Source: JBEIUL01 sp044356865
Lineage (GTDB): Bacteria > Planctomycetota > Phycisphaerae > Phycisphaerales > SM1A02
Direction of reading: 5' to 3'
Length of the DNA stretch: 29,909 nucleotides
NCBI GenBank assembly: GCA_044356865.1
Contig: JBIKVN010000009.1
Coordinates: forward strand, 1 to 29,909
The notes beneath the pieces were generated by a model. The model saw only the letters and a program-made list of their open reading frames with translations, was not told the origin of the DNA and searched no databases. Shown piece after piece: positions 1-7,326 of the stretch; the first letter of the stretch is position 1; every line of letters starts with the position of its first letter. The translations under genes were made by a program, and so were the position numbers.

Positions 1-2
1 TT

Positions 3-449
3 GCCCTGAACGGGGGGGCCTCCGGGGACCATGGTGACCACGACGACCATCAACCTTGGGAGAACCGACGGGCCTTCTTCGTGGCCATCGCCCGGGAACT
101 CGCCCGTTTCCTGATCCAGCACCGGCGCACCCATCCCGCGAACGGGCGGGGCGGCTTCGCCCGCGTGCTGCCGCTCGACCTCGATTTCGACTCGATCGCT
201 TCGTTCGATGCGGCGCTCCTGGCCACCGACGCAGGCGTCTTCGACTCGCTCATCCGGCTCGAGGATGACCACCTGCGGGCCGCCGAGGTCGTGTGGCTAC
301 GGTATGTCTGCGGCTTGACCATCGACCAGAGCGCGGAACTCCTGGGCGTCAAGTCCCGGACCGTCTGCAAGCACTGGAACTACGCCAAGGCGTGGATCCG
401 CCGGGACCTCGAGGCCGCCTTGGGCAGGAAGTTGCCGGTCGCGGTCTGA
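3..449 (+). CDS. ECF-type RNA polymerase sigma factor, 5' end outside window
   Basis: The open frame enters from the left edge, so the true start is not visible. The readable part carries WENRRAFFVAIARELARFL, the end of sigma region 2 in the planctomycete/acidobacterial ECF family TIGR02999. Region 4 follows, with a helix-turn-helix around LRYVCGLTIDQSAELLGVKS, ending WNYAKAWIRRDLEAALG. In family members this protein directs RNA polymerase to a small set of promoters. A Ser/Thr kinase gene begins 16 bases after its stop on the same strand. This sigma/kinase pairing is common in Planctomycetota and suggests control by phosphorylation, but no experiment is implied here. A GTG at 81 could be mistaken for a start, but family homology clearly continues upstream of it. 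Confidence 0.88.
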   Translation, partial: ALNGGASGDHGDHDDHQPWENRRAFFVAIARELARFLIQHRRTHPANGRGGFARVLPLDLDFDSIASFDAALLATDAGVFDSLIRLEDDHLRAAEVVWLRYVCGLTIDQSAELLGVKSRTVCKHWNYAKAWIRRDLEAALGRKLPVAV

Positions 450-465
450 ACCGCCCGGCCGGGTC

Positions 466-3400
466 ATGGATCCTGAACGACTCGATTCGGAGGAGACCGC
501 CGACCTCCTCGACGAATGCGTGGCGTTACCCCTCGCCGAGCGTACGGCGTTCCTCGACCGGCGATGTGCGGGGCGGGAGCGGCTTCGTCGCGAGGTCGAG
601 TCGCTGCTCTCGTTTCTTCCCGACCCGGAGCCCGACGACGACGACGATGAGTCGGCCCGGGCCATGCGTCGGGTGGGCCTCGAGATCGGCGGGTGCCGAC
701 TGCTGGAACTGATCGCGATCGGCGGCATGGGCGCGGTCTATCGGGCCGAGCAGGAGTCGCCCCGCCGGGAAGTCGCGGTGAAGGTGCTGCGGCCGGACGG
801 GCTCGGGACCGACGCATGGCGGCGGCTGAAGCGGGAGGCGCTCGCCCTCGGACGGCTCGACCATCCCGCGATCGCCCGCGTCTTCACCGCGGGCATCCAT
901 CGCGACGGACACGGGGCGACCCCCTACCTCACGATGGAACTCGTGGAGGGGGCCCGCACCGTCACCGAGTGGTGGCGATCGACCCGACTTCCGCGCACGG
1001 CAAGACTCGAGCGCTTCGCGACGATCTGCGAGGCGATCCACCACGGACACATGAAAGGGGTGCTGCACCGCGACGTGAAGCCGTCGAACCTGCTGGTCGA
1101 CCGCGACGACCGCCCGAAGGTCATCGACTTCGGAATCGCCCGCGTGCTCGAACCCGGCACCGACAGCGGGACCGCTCCGGTCACCGCCGGCCGGGTGATC
1201 GGGACGATCTCCTACCTGAGCCCCGAGCGGCTCGAGGGGCGCGGGGGAGTCGACGTACGCAGCGACGTGTACGGGCTCGGCGTCGTGCTGTACGAGCTGC
1301 TCGCCGGAACGTTGCCGTTCGGCAAGGGCGACTCGCTCGCGGCGACGGCGGCGTCGATCGCCCGCGGCGCGGCGCCCCGTCCCTCGACCTTCGATCGGAC
1401 CTGCCGCGGCGACCTCGACGCCATCGTCGCGACGGCAATGGCTCCGAATCCGGACGACCGCTACGACAGCGTCTCGGCCCTCGCGGCCGACCTGCGGGCC
1501 CACCTGGCCGACCGGCCGATCCGGGCCCGGGGGGCCGGGCGTCTGGCCGCCCTGAAGGCGTTCCTCCGCCGGAACCGGCTGGGAGTCGCCGCGGCCGCAA
1601 GCGTCTTCCTGGCGTTGCTGACCGGGTTGGTCTTCAGCTTGAGGGCCACCGCGCGAGCGGAACGGGCCCTCTTCCTTTCCAAGCTGGCGCAAGGCGACTT
1701 CATGATGGGCCGGGGCGAAGTCGGGGGCGTCTTGCAGATCCTGCGCGAGATCGGTCCGGAGCGGCAGGATCAGTGGGCGGTCGAGGTCCTGGAACGGAGT
1801 ACCGACGACTCGATCGACAGCGCCGGCTTTGGCGAGTGGAACCTGTTTCGCGGCCGTTCAACGGTCGATCGCTCGCGGGTGCTGGCCAGCGGCTGGGGTG
1901 AACGACCGGAACTCGTGGTGCTGCGGACGTCGCCCGCCGGGGTCGAGCGGCGCATTCCCCTGCCGTCGCTCGGCATGGGCGCCGACTGGGGAATCCCGCT
2001 CGCCGACGGCGAGGCGACCGTGATCGCCGGCCTTGCGGACGGGCGGGTGGTCGGTCTCCGCGAGCGAGACGGTTCGATCGTCCGGGTCTTCACTCGGGTC
2101 GAGATTCCCGCGGAGGCTACGGGGCCGGACACCATCAGCGACGTCGCGCTCCACCCCGGGGGGCGTTGGCTCGCGGTCGGACACTCCACCGACACGGTAC
2201 GGCTCGTCGACCTCCTCGACGGGACGGAACGGGACATCCACGGCTTCGCGAATCCCGCGGAACCGAACTGGATCTTCCTCGACTGGAGCCCGGACGGTTC
2301 GCGGCTCGCGGTCGCCGCGACGGGCGGTACCTTCACGATCGAGGCCGAGACGGGGCGCGTGAACCGACTCTCGCGGAAGTCGGCCAACCAATCGGTCTTC
2401 TCTCCCGACGGGACCCGAGTGGCGAGCGTCGGATCCGACGGCGGCCACGAGATCATCGAACTCGAGACCGGAGAGGTCTCGGGTTCCCCACAGCCACGTT
2501 GGCCCACCTGGGGCGCGGCCTGGAGCCCCGACGGACGATCGCTCGCGATCGTCGGACGGTCGAACATCGCCCTCGTCGAGGACCCCGAACAGCCGCTCAT
2601 GATCAGGTTCAGCAGCCCGGCCAATCCGATCTGGACCGTCTGCTGGATCTCTCCGGATTCCATCCTGACGCTGCCCCGGGGCCACGTCCACTCGACGCGA
2701 CAACCGCCACTTTGGCTTTCCAGCGCCAACATCGGCACCAGGCCGGGGATACAGCAACTCGAACGCACGGTCGTGAAGCTTCGTTTCATCAGCGGTGGCG
2801 CCGAGATCGTGGCGACCGGCCCGGGCGGCATCGTCGAACGCATCGACCCGCTTCTCGGGATCCGCCGGAAAATCGCCGAGGTTCCGGTTCGGGCCGCGGC
2901 GACGGATCTATGCGCGATCTCGGGGACCTGTGCGATCGTCAGCGGCCTCGAACCAGGTCCGCTCTGGCTGGTCGACGCCGAGGATGGCTCGATCCGGAAG
3001 ATCGATGGCGAGTTCCTCGGTCCGGTCGCGATCGCTCCGGGCGGCCGAAGGGCCGCGGTCCTGCTGGCCGACGGCGATGCGTCGATCGTCGACTGCGAGA
3101 CCGGCCGGATCGAGGGGCGGAGCTCGCGATCGATGAAGTCCCGGACGATCGACTTCGTCTGGCTGGATGCCGAGACCGTCGCATGGTGCCTCCCGGTCGG
3201 AGGGTCGATCCTCACCCGCCACCCCGATGGATCCTGGTCAAGTTCCTTCGATCAACGTCGCGCTGCGATGGCGATCTGGCCGGGACGGGACGGGAACTGG
3301 TACTGGAGCGACCTCTCCTCCCGACTCTGCCGGTCGGGACCGATGGCCATCGGTGATCCCGACGCTCCCGAGCTCTTTCGTGACCGCGGACGGATTCTCT

Positions 3401-3687
3401 GCCTGGCCCCCCATCCGACCCTGCCCTTGGTCGCCTGCGGCACCGCGGACGGTCGCGTCCTGGTCTTCGACGAGTCGCTGTCCGCCGTCGTCGCGAACTA
3501 CGCCGTCGCCGTGGGAAACAGGACCACCGGCATCGACTGGTCACTGGACGGATCGATGCTCACCACCCTCGGCGTGGACGGGACCATTCGCTTCTTCGAC
3601 CGTCGATCCTTGGCCGACCGTTGGCCCGAGATCGAGCAAAGATGGGCGGAGGTCGCGTCGAAGGGCGGTAACGCCGGGGGTGGATGA
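466..3687 (+). CDS. Transmembrane Ser/Thr protein kinase with C-terminal WD40-like propeller
   Basis: The protein has 1073 residues. A short N-terminal helical region ends in an acidic run near residue 60. The kinase domain spans about 73-350, with glycine loop GGMGAVYRA (86-94), ATP-binding Lys106 in VAVK, catalytic HRDVKPSNLL (201-210), metal-binding DFG (221-223), and SPE in place of the usual APE. All key residues are present, so it should be active. One membrane helix lies at about 374-392. The remaining ~650 residues hold repeated units such as WSPDGSRLAV, FSPDGTRVAS and WSPDGRSLAI, as in WD40/TolB-like beta-propellers. The kinase should face the cytoplasm and the propeller the periplasm, acting as a possible sensor (inferred). 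It follows an ECF sigma gene by 16 bases and is probably co-transcribed. Confidence 0.92.
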   Translation: MDPERLDSEETADLLDECVALPLAERTAFLDRRCAGRERLRREVESLLSFLPDPEPDDDDDESARAMRRVGLEIGGCRLLELIAIGGMGAVYRAEQESPRREVAVKVLRPDGLGTDAWRRLKREALALGRLDHPAIARVFTAGIHRDGHGATPYLTMELVEGARTVTEWWRSTRLPRTARLERFATICEAIHHGHMKGVLHRDVKPSNLLVDRDDRPKVIDFGIARVLEPGTDSGTAPVTAGRVIGTISYLSPERLEGRGGVDVRSDVYGLGVVLYELLAGTLPFGKGDSLAATAASIARGAAPRPSTFDRTCRGDLDAIVATAMAPNPDDRYDSVSALAADLRAHLADRPIRARGAGRLAALKAFLRRNRLGVAAAASVFLALLTGLVFSLRATARAERALFLSKLAQGDFMMGRGEVGGVLQILREIGPERQDQWAVEVLERSTDDSIDSAGFGEWNLFRGRSTVDRSRVLASGWGERPELVVLRTSPAGVERRIPLPSLGMGADWGIPLADGEATVIAGLADGRVVGLRERDGSIVRVFTRVEIPAEATGPDTISDVALHPGGRWLAVGHSTDTVRLVDLLDGTERDIHGFANPAEPNWIFLDWSPDGSRLAVAATGGTFTIEAETGRVNRLSRKSANQSVFSPDGTRVASVGSDGGHEIIELETGEVSGSPQPRWPTWGAAWSPDGRSLAIVGRSNIALVEDPEQPLMIRFSSPANPIWTVCWISPDSILTLPRGHVHSTRQPPLWLSSANIGTRPGIQQLERTVVKLRFISGGAEIVATGPGGIVERIDPLLGIRRKIAEVPVRAAATDLCAISGTCAIVSGLEPGPLWLVDAEDGSIRKIDGEFLGPVAIAPGGRRAAVLLADGDASIVDCETGRIEGRSSRSMKSRTIDFVWLDAETVAWCLPVGGSILTRHPDGSWSSSFDQRRAAMAIWPGRDGNWYWSDLSSRLCRSGPMAIGDPDAPELFRDRGRILCLAPHPTLPLVACGTADGRVLVFDESLSAVVANYAVAVGNRTTGIDWSLDGSMLTTLGVDGTIRFFDRRSLADRWPEIEQRWAEVASKGGNAGGG

Positions 3688-3704
3688 GGCCGGGAACGCT
3701 CTCG

Positions 3705-3719
3705 GCCGGTCACGCCGGC
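3705..3719. terminator. Small hairpin after the kinase gene
   Basis: The arms GCCGG and CCGGC enclose a 5-base loop, 17 bases after the kinase stop. There is no T-tract. It is weak as a terminator and may only reflect high GC. Confidence 0.25.
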
Positions 3720-3785
3720 TTGCGAACAACTCCGGGGTCATCGACGCCGGGCCGCGGCTTCCGAACGGTCCTGACTCCCGTCTCC

Positions 3786-3802
3786 GTGACCGGCCCGGTC
3801 AC
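3786..3802. terminator. Perfect inverted repeat between convergent genes
   Basis: GTGACCGG-C-CCGGTCAC is a perfect palindrome. As RNA it would fold as a 7-bp stem with a 3-base loop. It covers the stop codon of the minus-strand hydrolase (3799-3801) and lies at the meeting point of two convergent genes, where a bidirectional terminator would be expected. There is no T-tract on either side. Confidence 0.4.
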
Positions 3803-5187
3803 CGCCACGCGGCCAGCAGGTTCGCGAGGTCGTTGGCGTCGACCGTCCCGTCGTCGTTCAGGTCGGCGGGGCAGCCCGCACAGGCGCCCCACGACGAGAG
3901 CAGGATCGTGAGGTCGGCCCCGTCGACCGTGCCGTCGCCGTTCAGGTCGCCGAAGACGCCGGGGTCGACCGGACGGACGATCACGGAAACCCACGCCCGC
4001 GTCGAACCGTCGTCGAGCGAGCGGGCCCACAGCACCGTCGCGAATTCGGCCGTGGCGTCGGCGGGGATCGGGATCGTCGCGGTGGCCGTCGCGGACACGC
4101 CCGGGGCGACCGGCCCGACGAGGGCCGGCGAGAAGCTCACGCCCTCGCCCTCCCACGCGAACGACCGGGGCAGCGACATCGCGTTCGTCACCGAGACGGT
4201 CACCGTGGCAGTGCCGCCGGGCGGGCCTTCGACCGGACCGGCGCCGGCGGAAACGGTCATTCGGGCGTCGATGGTCTCCTCGACGCCGGGCATCGAGGCG
4301 GCGCCGGGGCCCCAGACGGGGTCCCAGGCGCACTCCTGGCCCCGCAGGACCAGGTCGAGAAACCCGCGAAGGAGGGTCTTGGTGATGGCCAGCTGCTGGT
4401 CGCGGGACAAAGGAGCGTTGTCGCAGCCGATGATCGAAGAGTCGATGAACCCGCAGTGTCCGCCGCCGGTGATCGAGCGGATCTGGCGCGGCCCGACGGC
4501 GTTGGCGTACTGCACGGTCGCCGACCCGTTCGGCGGCACGATCGAGTCGTTGCTGCCGACGATGAGCATGGTCGGCGTCACGATCGAGGACATGGCCGCG
4601 TTCGAGCTCGGGTTGGTGTTCGCGGCGGCCAGGGTCACGAGGGCCCGCTCGCGCGGGTCGTCCTTGGCGGCGAGCATCGCGGCGCCGCCGCCCATCGAGT
4701 GTCCGCTGAAGGCGATCGCATCGACCGCGACCTTGCCGGGATACTGGCCGGACTTCCCGTTCTGGACGACCAGCCAGTCGACCGAGTACCGGAGGTCGGC
4801 GGCGAACGCGGAGTGGTTCGGGAAGAGTCCGCCCTGCGACTGGCTGGCGATCACGAAGTATCCGTGGCGGGCGAGACCCGCGAGCGTCGACTGGTAGAGC
4901 GTGACCGGCGAGAGGAATCCGTGTCCGAACGAGACGATCGGATACGGCCCGCCGCTCGGGTCGAACGGGGCGTTCACGCCCTCGGAGGTCGCCGGATAAT
5001 GAAGCGTTGCGGTGAAGGTCGAGCCGTTCGGGCGCGAGACCGTCACGTCGCGGCGACCGGCCGCGTGGGGCGGCGGGTCGGTGCACTGGGCCGCGGCGAC
5101 GGGCGCGAGCAGGACGGCGGCGGCCAGGGTCACGAGCCGGCGGGCGGGGCGGCGGGAGAACGGGGACATGAACAGGGACATGAACAT
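3799..5187 (-). CDS. Secreted cutinase/PETase-like alpha/beta hydrolase with dockerin-like tail
   Basis: The protein has 462 residues and a signal peptide (RRPARRLVTLAAAVLLAPVA, ending near Ala33). The catalytic domain spans about 45-285 and has the order seen in polyester hydrolases of the cutinase/PETase and chlorophyllase-like group. These are an oxyanion-loop region FGHGFLSPVTLY, nucleophile Ser164 in GHSMGGG, Asp214 in VGSNDSIVPP, and His244 in GGGHCGF. A beta-sandwich-like segment follows (about 305-408). The end holds two EF-hand-like units, GDLNGDGTVDGADL and ADLNDDGTVDANDL, each followed by a LL..W motif, as in Phycisphaerae dockerin-like tails. An ester or polyester substrate is inferred from the fold; the real substrate is unknown. 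The first ATG is chosen because GGAGAT lies 7 bases before it; ATGs at codons 3 and 7 are alternatives. Confidence 0.85.
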   Translation of the reverse strand: MFMSLFMSPFSRRPARRLVTLAAAVLLAPVAAAQCTDPPPHAAGRRDVTVSRPNGSTFTATLHYPATSEGVNAPFDPSGGPYPIVSFGHGFLSPVTLYQSTLAGLARHGYFVIASQSQGGLFPNHSAFAADLRYSVDWLVVQNGKSGQYPGKVAVDAIAFSGHSMGGGAAMLAAKDDPRERALVTLAAANTNPSSNAAMSSIVTPTMLIVGSNDSIVPPNGSATVQYANAVGPRQIRSITGGGHCGFIDSSIIGCDNAPLSRDQQLAITKTLLRGFLDLVLRGQECAWDPVWGPGAASMPGVEETIDARMTVSAGAGPVEGPPGGTATVTVSVTNAMSLPRSFAWEGEGVSFSPALVGPVAPGVSATATATIPIPADATAEFATVLWARSLDDGSTRAWVSVIVRPVDPGVFGDLNGDGTVDGADLTILLSSWGACAGCPADLNDDGTVDANDLANLLAAWR

Positions 5188-5346
5188 GGACAGGATCTCC
5201 TCTTCAAGACGGAGCCGGCTTTCGCACGGCGTGGCCCGATGGAGTCGGCCGAAGGGCCGGACCGTTCATCATGGTGGCCCGAGTCCGGGCAAGTTCGCGC
5301 GCCGAACCGAGGAATCCGGGCAAATCGGTGGATTCCCGCCCCTTGG

Positions 5347-5378
5347 GAACCCGCCACGGCCGTGCCGCCGGCGGGTTC
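5347..5378 (-). terminator. Hairpin downstream of the DUF1080 gene
   Basis: The arms GAACCCGCC and GGCGGGTTC (9 bp) enclose a 14-base loop that itself contains the palindrome ACGGCCGT. It lies 78-109 bases after the DUF1080 stop and ahead of the hydrolase gene. No T-tract follows, so a terminator role is inferred. Confidence 0.4.
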
Positions 5379-5379
5379 G

Positions 5380-5402
5380 ACGACGGGTCGTGGCCCCGTC
5401 GT
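5380..5402 (-). terminator. Second hairpin downstream of the DUF1080 gene
   Basis: The arms ACGACGGG and CCCGTCGT (8 bp) enclose a 7-base loop. It sits one base from the previous hairpin, making a tandem pair in the 268-base gap between two minus-strand genes. No T-tract is seen. The rest of this gap shows only two copies of TCCGGGCAA, near 5283 and 5312, and no convincing gene. Confidence 0.4.
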
Positions 5403-5455
5403 TCCGGGTGCGGGGCGCTCGAAGGCTCGTTCCCGATCCGCCGCGAGCGCCGCCG

Positions 5456-6115
5456 TCAGGGCTTCGGCGCCAGCAGGATGTCCTTGAACTCGATGTGGGC
5501 CCCCTCGGACTGGAGCGCGATCCGTCCGGGCACGACTTCGACATCCGTGGCGCGATTCTGGAGCAGGCCGTTCACGTAGAGCTCGAGCGTGCCGCCGTCC
5601 ATCACGATTCGGTACTCGTTCCACTCTCCGAGCGGCTTCTCGTTGGTCGGGTGTTCCTTCCGCGTGCGGCGCCCCTCGGTGCGACCGGCGTCGGCCTTCG
5701 CCGGGAAATCGCCGATGTTCCAGATGTCGCCGGCGTTCTTCGAGTGGAGTTGCGCTTCCAGCGACTTCGGCCAGACCGTGTCGGCACCGACGACCCGCAG
5801 CAACACGCCGGAGTTGCCCTCGCCCTTCGCGGGATCGAACCGCCACTTGAGCGTCAGCTCGTAGTTGGTGAACTCCTTCTCGGTCTGGATGTAGCCGATC
5901 GGGTTTCCCGCACAGACCATCACGCCGTCCTTGACCGACCAGACCGTCGCGGGATCGCCCTGGGGCAGAAAGGGCTTCCAGCCGGCAAGGCTCTTGCCGT
6001 CGAAGAGCTTGATCGGTGCGACCGCCGCGGCCTTGCCGGCGGGTGCGGCCGGGGGCGAGACGGGGGCGCTCGACGCGATCGAGAGGACCGAGAGGGCAAG
6101 CAGCGTGGTGAACAT
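5456..6115 (-). CDS. Secreted DUF1080 (3-keto-disaccharide hydrolase-like) protein
   Basis: The protein has 219 residues: a signal peptide (MFTTLLALSVLSIASSAPVS) followed by one concanavalin-like jelly-roll of family PF06439. Family marks in order are LFDGKSLAGWKPF, YELTLKWRFDPAKGEGNSGV, LEAQLHS, WNEYRIVMDGGTLELYVNG and GRIALQSEGAHIEFKDI near the end. This family is greatly expanded in Planctomycetota. Some members hydrolyse 3-keto-glycosides, and many have no tested activity, so the sugar-related role here is inferred. The frame stays open upstream, but the ATG at 6115 is chosen because a signal peptide begins there and a -10-like TAGACT lies 8 bases before it. The gene is divergent from nagZ. 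Confidence 0.85.
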   Translation of the reverse strand: MFTTLLALSVLSIASSAPVSPPAAPAGKAAAVAPIKLFDGKSLAGWKPFLPQGDPATVWSVKDGVMVCAGNPIGYIQTEKEFTNYELTLKWRFDPAKGEGNSGVLLRVVGADTVWPKSLEAQLHSKNAGDIWNIGDFPAKADAGRTEGRRTRKEHPTNEKPLGEWNEYRIVMDGGTLELYVNGLLQNRATDVEVVPGRIALQSEGAHIEFKDILLAPKP

Positions 6116-6123
6116 GGGGCGGG

Positions 6124-6129
6124 AGTCTA
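6124..6129 (-). promoter_or_regulatory. TAGACT -10-like hexamer before DUF1080 gene
   Basis: On the minus strand TAGACT is followed by 8 bases (CCCGCCCC) and the ATG at 6115. No Shine-Dalgarno sequence lies between. The spacing places a transcription start at or just before the start codon, which suggests a leaderless mRNA. No clear -35 is seen. Confidence 0.45.
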
Positions 6130-6213
6130 CCGGCCCTTTCCGGCGGTCCGCGGGAACCAGCACTTTTTCTTGCCGGCCCCGGCACGAAGGGCGACCGCCC
6201 ACCACCGCCCTGC

Positions 6214-6219
6214 TACAAC
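6214..6219 (+). promoter_or_regulatory. TACAAC extended -10-like element before nagZ
   Basis: TGCTACAAC (extended -10 form TGn plus hexamer) is followed by 8 bases and the ATG at 6228, with no Shine-Dalgarno sequence. It has the same geometry as the TAGACT elements elsewhere in the window. Confidence 0.4.
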
Positions 6220-6227
6220 CCCGCCCG

Positions 6228-7229
6228 ATGACCTCGCGAATCGCCGACGCCGAACGGGCCGCCGCCTCCTTCCTCATGATCGGTTTCGAGGGTCTTTCCC
6301 TGACCGATGGGGCCCGCTCGCTGCTTCGCCGCGGGGCGTTCGGGGCGATTCTCTTCGCCCGCAACTACGCCGACCGCGAGCAGGTCGCCGGGCTCTGCGG
6401 CTCGATCAAGGCCGCCGATTCCGCCCGCCCCGTCGCGGTCGCCGTCGACCAGGAGGGCGGCCGGGTCCTCCGCTTCCGCGGCCCCGGCTTCACCGACGTG
6501 CCGGCCATGCGCGACGTCGGCCTCCACGGCGGGCCGGACCGGGCCCGCGCGGTCGGGGCCCTGCTCGCGAGCGAACTCCGCCCGCTCGGGATCGACATCG
6601 ACTTCGCCCCGGTCCTCGACGTCGACAGCAACCCCGCGAACCCGGTCATCGGCGAGCGAAGCTTCCACCGCGTGCCCGAACGCGTCGCGGCGTGCGGCGT
6701 CGCCCTGATCGAAGGCCTCCAGTCGGGCGGCGTCGCGGCGTGCGGCAAGCACTTCCCCGGGCACGGCGACACCGATCTCGACAGCCACCACCACCTGCCG
6801 CGGCTCGGGCACGACCTCGCCCGGCTGCGGGCGATCGAGCTCGTGCCGTTCCGCGCCGCGGTCGCGGCCGGCGTCGCGGCGATCATGAGCTCGCACATCC
6901 TCTTTCCCGCCCTCGACGCGGCGCGGCCGGCGACGATGAGCCCGGCGGTCCTCGACGGCATCCTGCGCAAGGAACTCGGCTTCGGCGGCGTCGTCTTCTC
7001 GGACGACCTCGAGATGAAGGCGATCGCCGAGCACTATTCGATGCCCGGCGCGGCGGTCGACGCGGCGGCCGCGGGGTGCGATGTGCTGCTCGTCTGCCAC
7101 ACGGCGGAACTGCAGGAGGCCATCTTGGCGGCCCTCGCGAAGGCGATCGTCGACGGGACGCTGGCGGCGGCCCGGGTCGCCGAGGCGGAAGCGAGGCGGA
7201 AGGCCCTGGCAGCGCTGTTCGTGCGCTGA
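6228..7229 (+). CDS. nagZ: Beta-N-acetylhexosaminidase, glycoside hydrolase family 3
   Basis: The protein has 333 residues, the normal single-domain NagZ length. It carries the family signature KHFPGHGDTDLDSHHHLP (174-191). This includes the Asp185-Ser-His187 loop whose Asp/His pair acts as general acid/base in NagZ enzymes. The nucleophile Asp lies in FSDDLEMKAI (257-266), and the substrate-site sequence VDQEGGRVLR is at 73-82. NagZ removes terminal N-acetylglucosamine from muropeptides in cytoplasmic cell-wall recycling. No signal peptide is seen, consistent with a cytoplasmic enzyme. The frame is open further upstream, but homology begins at the ATG at 6228 and a -10-like element sits just before it. 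No other recycling genes are nearby. Confidence 0.93.
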   Translation: MTSRIADAERAAASFLMIGFEGLSLTDGARSLLRRGAFGAILFARNYADREQVAGLCGSIKAADSARPVAVAVDQEGGRVLRFRGPGFTDVPAMRDVGLHGGPDRARAVGALLASELRPLGIDIDFAPVLDVDSNPANPVIGERSFHRVPERVAACGVALIEGLQSGGVAACGKHFPGHGDTDLDSHHHLPRLGHDLARLRAIELVPFRAAVAAGVAAIMSSHILFPALDAARPATMSPAVLDGILRKELGFGGVVFSDDLEMKAIAEHYSMPGAAVDAAAAGCDVLLVCHTAELQEAILAALAKAIVDGTLAAARVAEAEARRKALAALFVR

Positions 7230-7230
7230 A

Positions 7231-7260
7231 CTTCACCGCGGATGGGCAGGCTCCGTGAAG
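7231..7260 (+). terminator. Hairpin after nagZ
   Basis: CTTCAC (7231-7236) pairs with GTGAAG (7255-7260), and CGGA/TCCG extends the stem after a 2-base bulge. It starts one base after the nagZ stop. No T-tract follows. It could be a terminator for nagZ or part of the next gene's leader. Confidence 0.35.
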
Positions 7261-7326
7261 ACGGCCCCTCCGCCGCGCCGATAACCCCAGTTCGCACGGG
7301 CCGTTCGCGTGCGAGGAATCCCCGCC

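Noticed and set aside
5012..7258. Plus-strand open frame of 748 codons
   Set aside because: It crosses the DUF1080 gene antisense and nagZ in a wrong frame. Both of those have firm family motifs.
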